Of a stretch of DNA of 6,109 nucleotides, positions 5,268 through 6,109 are shown piece after piece. Origin of the DNA: an uncultured Marmoricola sp. (GTDB lineage Bacteria > Actinomycetota > Actinomycetes > Propionibacteriales > Nocardioidaceae). The stretch's first letter is position 1. Every line of letters starts with the position of its first letter. The notes below the pieces were generated by a model. It did no database searches. It had not been told where the DNA came from and saw only the letters and a list, made by a program, of their open reading frames with translations. The DNA is taken from contig NZ_CALTZE010000173.1 of NCBI RefSeq assembly GCF_943913695.1, positions 1 to 6,109 on the forward strand. Reading direction: 5' to 3'. Position numbers and translations under genes: made by a program.

Positions 5268-6109
5268 GCGGCTCGCTGCGCGCCGAGCAGCTGGTGCTCG
5301 GCTACGGCGGGGACCCCGTCGTACGCGGCGTCGACCTCACGCTCGCCGAGGGCGAGGTGACGGCCGTCGTCGGTCCCAACGGCTGCGGCAAGTCGACCCT
5401 GCTGCGCGGTCTCGGCCGCCTGCTGCGCCCGGTCTCCGGCCGCGTCGTCCTCGGCGAGGACGACGTACGCCGCCTCTCCGCACGCGAGCTCGGCCGCCGG
5501 GTGAGCATGCTGCCCCAGTCGCCGATCGCCCCGGAGGGCATCGTGGTCGCCGACCTGGTCGGGCGCGGCAGGTATGCCCACCAGTCCTGGCTGCGGCAGT
5601 GGAGCGCCGAGGACGAGCGAGCCGTGGCGCACGCCCTCACCGTCACCGACACCGCGGGCCTGGCGACGCGCGCGCTCGACGAGCTCTCCGGCGGTCAGCG
5701 ACAGCGCGTCTGGCTCGCGATGGTGGTGGCGCAGCAGACCGACGTGCTGCTGCTCGACGAGCCCATCACCTTCCTCGACCTGGCCCACCAGGTCGACGTG
5801 CTCGAGCTGCTGGTGCAGCTCAACCGCGAGGAGGGACGCACGGTCGTGATGGTCCTGCACGACCTCAACCTCGCCGCTCGCTACGCCGACCACGTGGTGG
5901 CGATGCGCGAGGGCGTCGTCGTCGCCGAGGGCGCACCTCGCGCGGTCATCGACTCCGCGACCGTGCGCACGGTCTTCGGCCTCGACGCGGTCGTCACGGC
6001 CGATCCGGTCACCTCCTCGCCCCTCGTGGTCCCGCTCGGCCGCCCACGAGGTCGCCCACGCACCTCACCGCAGTCCAGCCCCTCCAGCACGACCCCGACC
6101 CCGACCCCG
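5264..6109 (+). CDS. Iron-siderophore ABC transporter ATP-binding protein (FepC/FecE-like), 3' end outside window
   Basis: This is the ATPase that powers the importer, peripheral on the inner face of the membrane. The 282 codons present are open to the right edge. Motifs in order are Walker A GPNGCGKST (37-45), Q-loop MLPQS with Q85, ABC signature LSGGQRQRVWLAM (141-153), Walker B VLLLDEP (161-167) with catalytic E166, D-loop FLDLAHQ (170-176) and switch His H199 in VLHDLNLAARYAD (197-209). The LDLAHQVDVLELL stretch is typical of the FepC/FecE group. GTG 5264 overlaps the preceding stop (GTGA) and has GGAGGA at 5253-5258. The usual family C-terminus, ADPVTxxPLVVPLG, is reached at residues 246-259. 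A further ≥23 residues rich in Arg, Pro, Ser and Thr follow, with no stop in the window. A binding protein gene is expected nearby but is not seen. Confidence 0.96.
   Translation, partial: MSGSLRAEQLVLGYGGDPVVRGVDLTLAEGEVTAVVGPNGCGKSTLLRGLGRLLRPVSGRVVLGEDDVRRLSARELGRRVSMLPQSPIAPEGIVVADLVGRGRYAHQSWLRQWSAEDERAVAHALTVTDTAGLATRALDELSGGQRQRVWLAMVVAQQTDVLLLDEPITFLDLAHQVDVLELLVQLNREEGRTVVMVLHDLNLAARYADHVVAMREGVVVAEGAPRAVIDSATVRTVFGLDAVVTADPVTSSPLVVPLGRPRGRPRTSPQSSPSSTTPTPTP
6091..6109 (+). repeat. Short tandem hexamer repeat at the right edge
   Basis: GACCCC is repeated three times plus one G, up to the window end. In the ATPase frame it reads Thr-Pro three times. The array may continue outside the window; three copies of a GC-rich hexamer is weak on its own. 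Confidence 0.6.

Noticed and set aside
4128..5893. Long minus-strand open frames opposite the second permease and the ATPase (370 and 491 codons).
   Set aside because: They lie antisense to clear FecCD and ABC ATPase genes, and their products are low-complexity and rich in His, Gln, Arg and Ala, as expected from GC-rich shadow frames. No family motif is visible.
6041..6066. GRPRGRPR in the ATPase tail resembles an AT-hook core.
   Set aside because: A basic Pro/Gly/Arg stretch is common by chance at this GC content, and DNA binding makes no sense for a transporter ATPase.
1..6109. CRISPR array, tRNA or rRNA gene, insertion sequence, or phage or defence genes.
   Set aside because: No direct-repeat array, cloverleaf, transposase or terminal repeats were seen; the window is metabolic and transport genes with uniform composition.

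Overview
The window is very GC-rich, with dense, tightly spaced genes, frequent GTG starts and 4-bp start/stop overlaps. A likely leaderless promoter and a DtxR/IdeR-type iron box also occur. Together these point to a high-GC actinobacterium. Nocardioidaceae or a related group is my guess, but no rRNA or marker gene settles it.

Left part (1-2186): NAD biosynthesis. On the minus strand, nadA (quinolinate synthase) overlaps nadB (L-aspartate oxidase, cut by the left edge) by 4 bp. These are the two enzymes that turn aspartate into quinolinate. Divergently, across 64 bp, lies a Nudix-like domain fused to a winged helix, the architecture of the NAD regulator NrtR. Its Nudix box has lost every catalytic residue. 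The short intergenic space holds a 7-bp-arm inverted repeat (1460-1482), the obvious candidate operator for both directions, and -10-like motifs on both strands that share the same few bases.

Middle (2146-3137): an AraC-family regulator on the minus strand, whose 3' end overlaps the end of nrtR by 41 bp (convergent). It is divergent from an iron-chelate ABC transporter operon. The 95-bp intergenic region has a 15/19 match to the DtxR/IdeR iron box, placed to control both directions.

Right part (3138-6109): a FepD/FepG/FepC-like siderophore importer with two FecCD permeases and one ATPase, consistent with one transcript. The first permease carries a -1 frameshift in a C-run at the conserved coupling motif and meets a TAG one codon later. 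The second has Pro in place of the usual His at the same motif. The ATPase has all its catalytic motifs and runs off the right edge in a Pro/Ser/Thr-rich tail. No substrate-binding protein is in the window.

The system types themselves are known. The points most worth a second look are the frameshift in permease 1, the compact nadA/nrtR control region and the iron box shared by the AraC regulator and the transporter.
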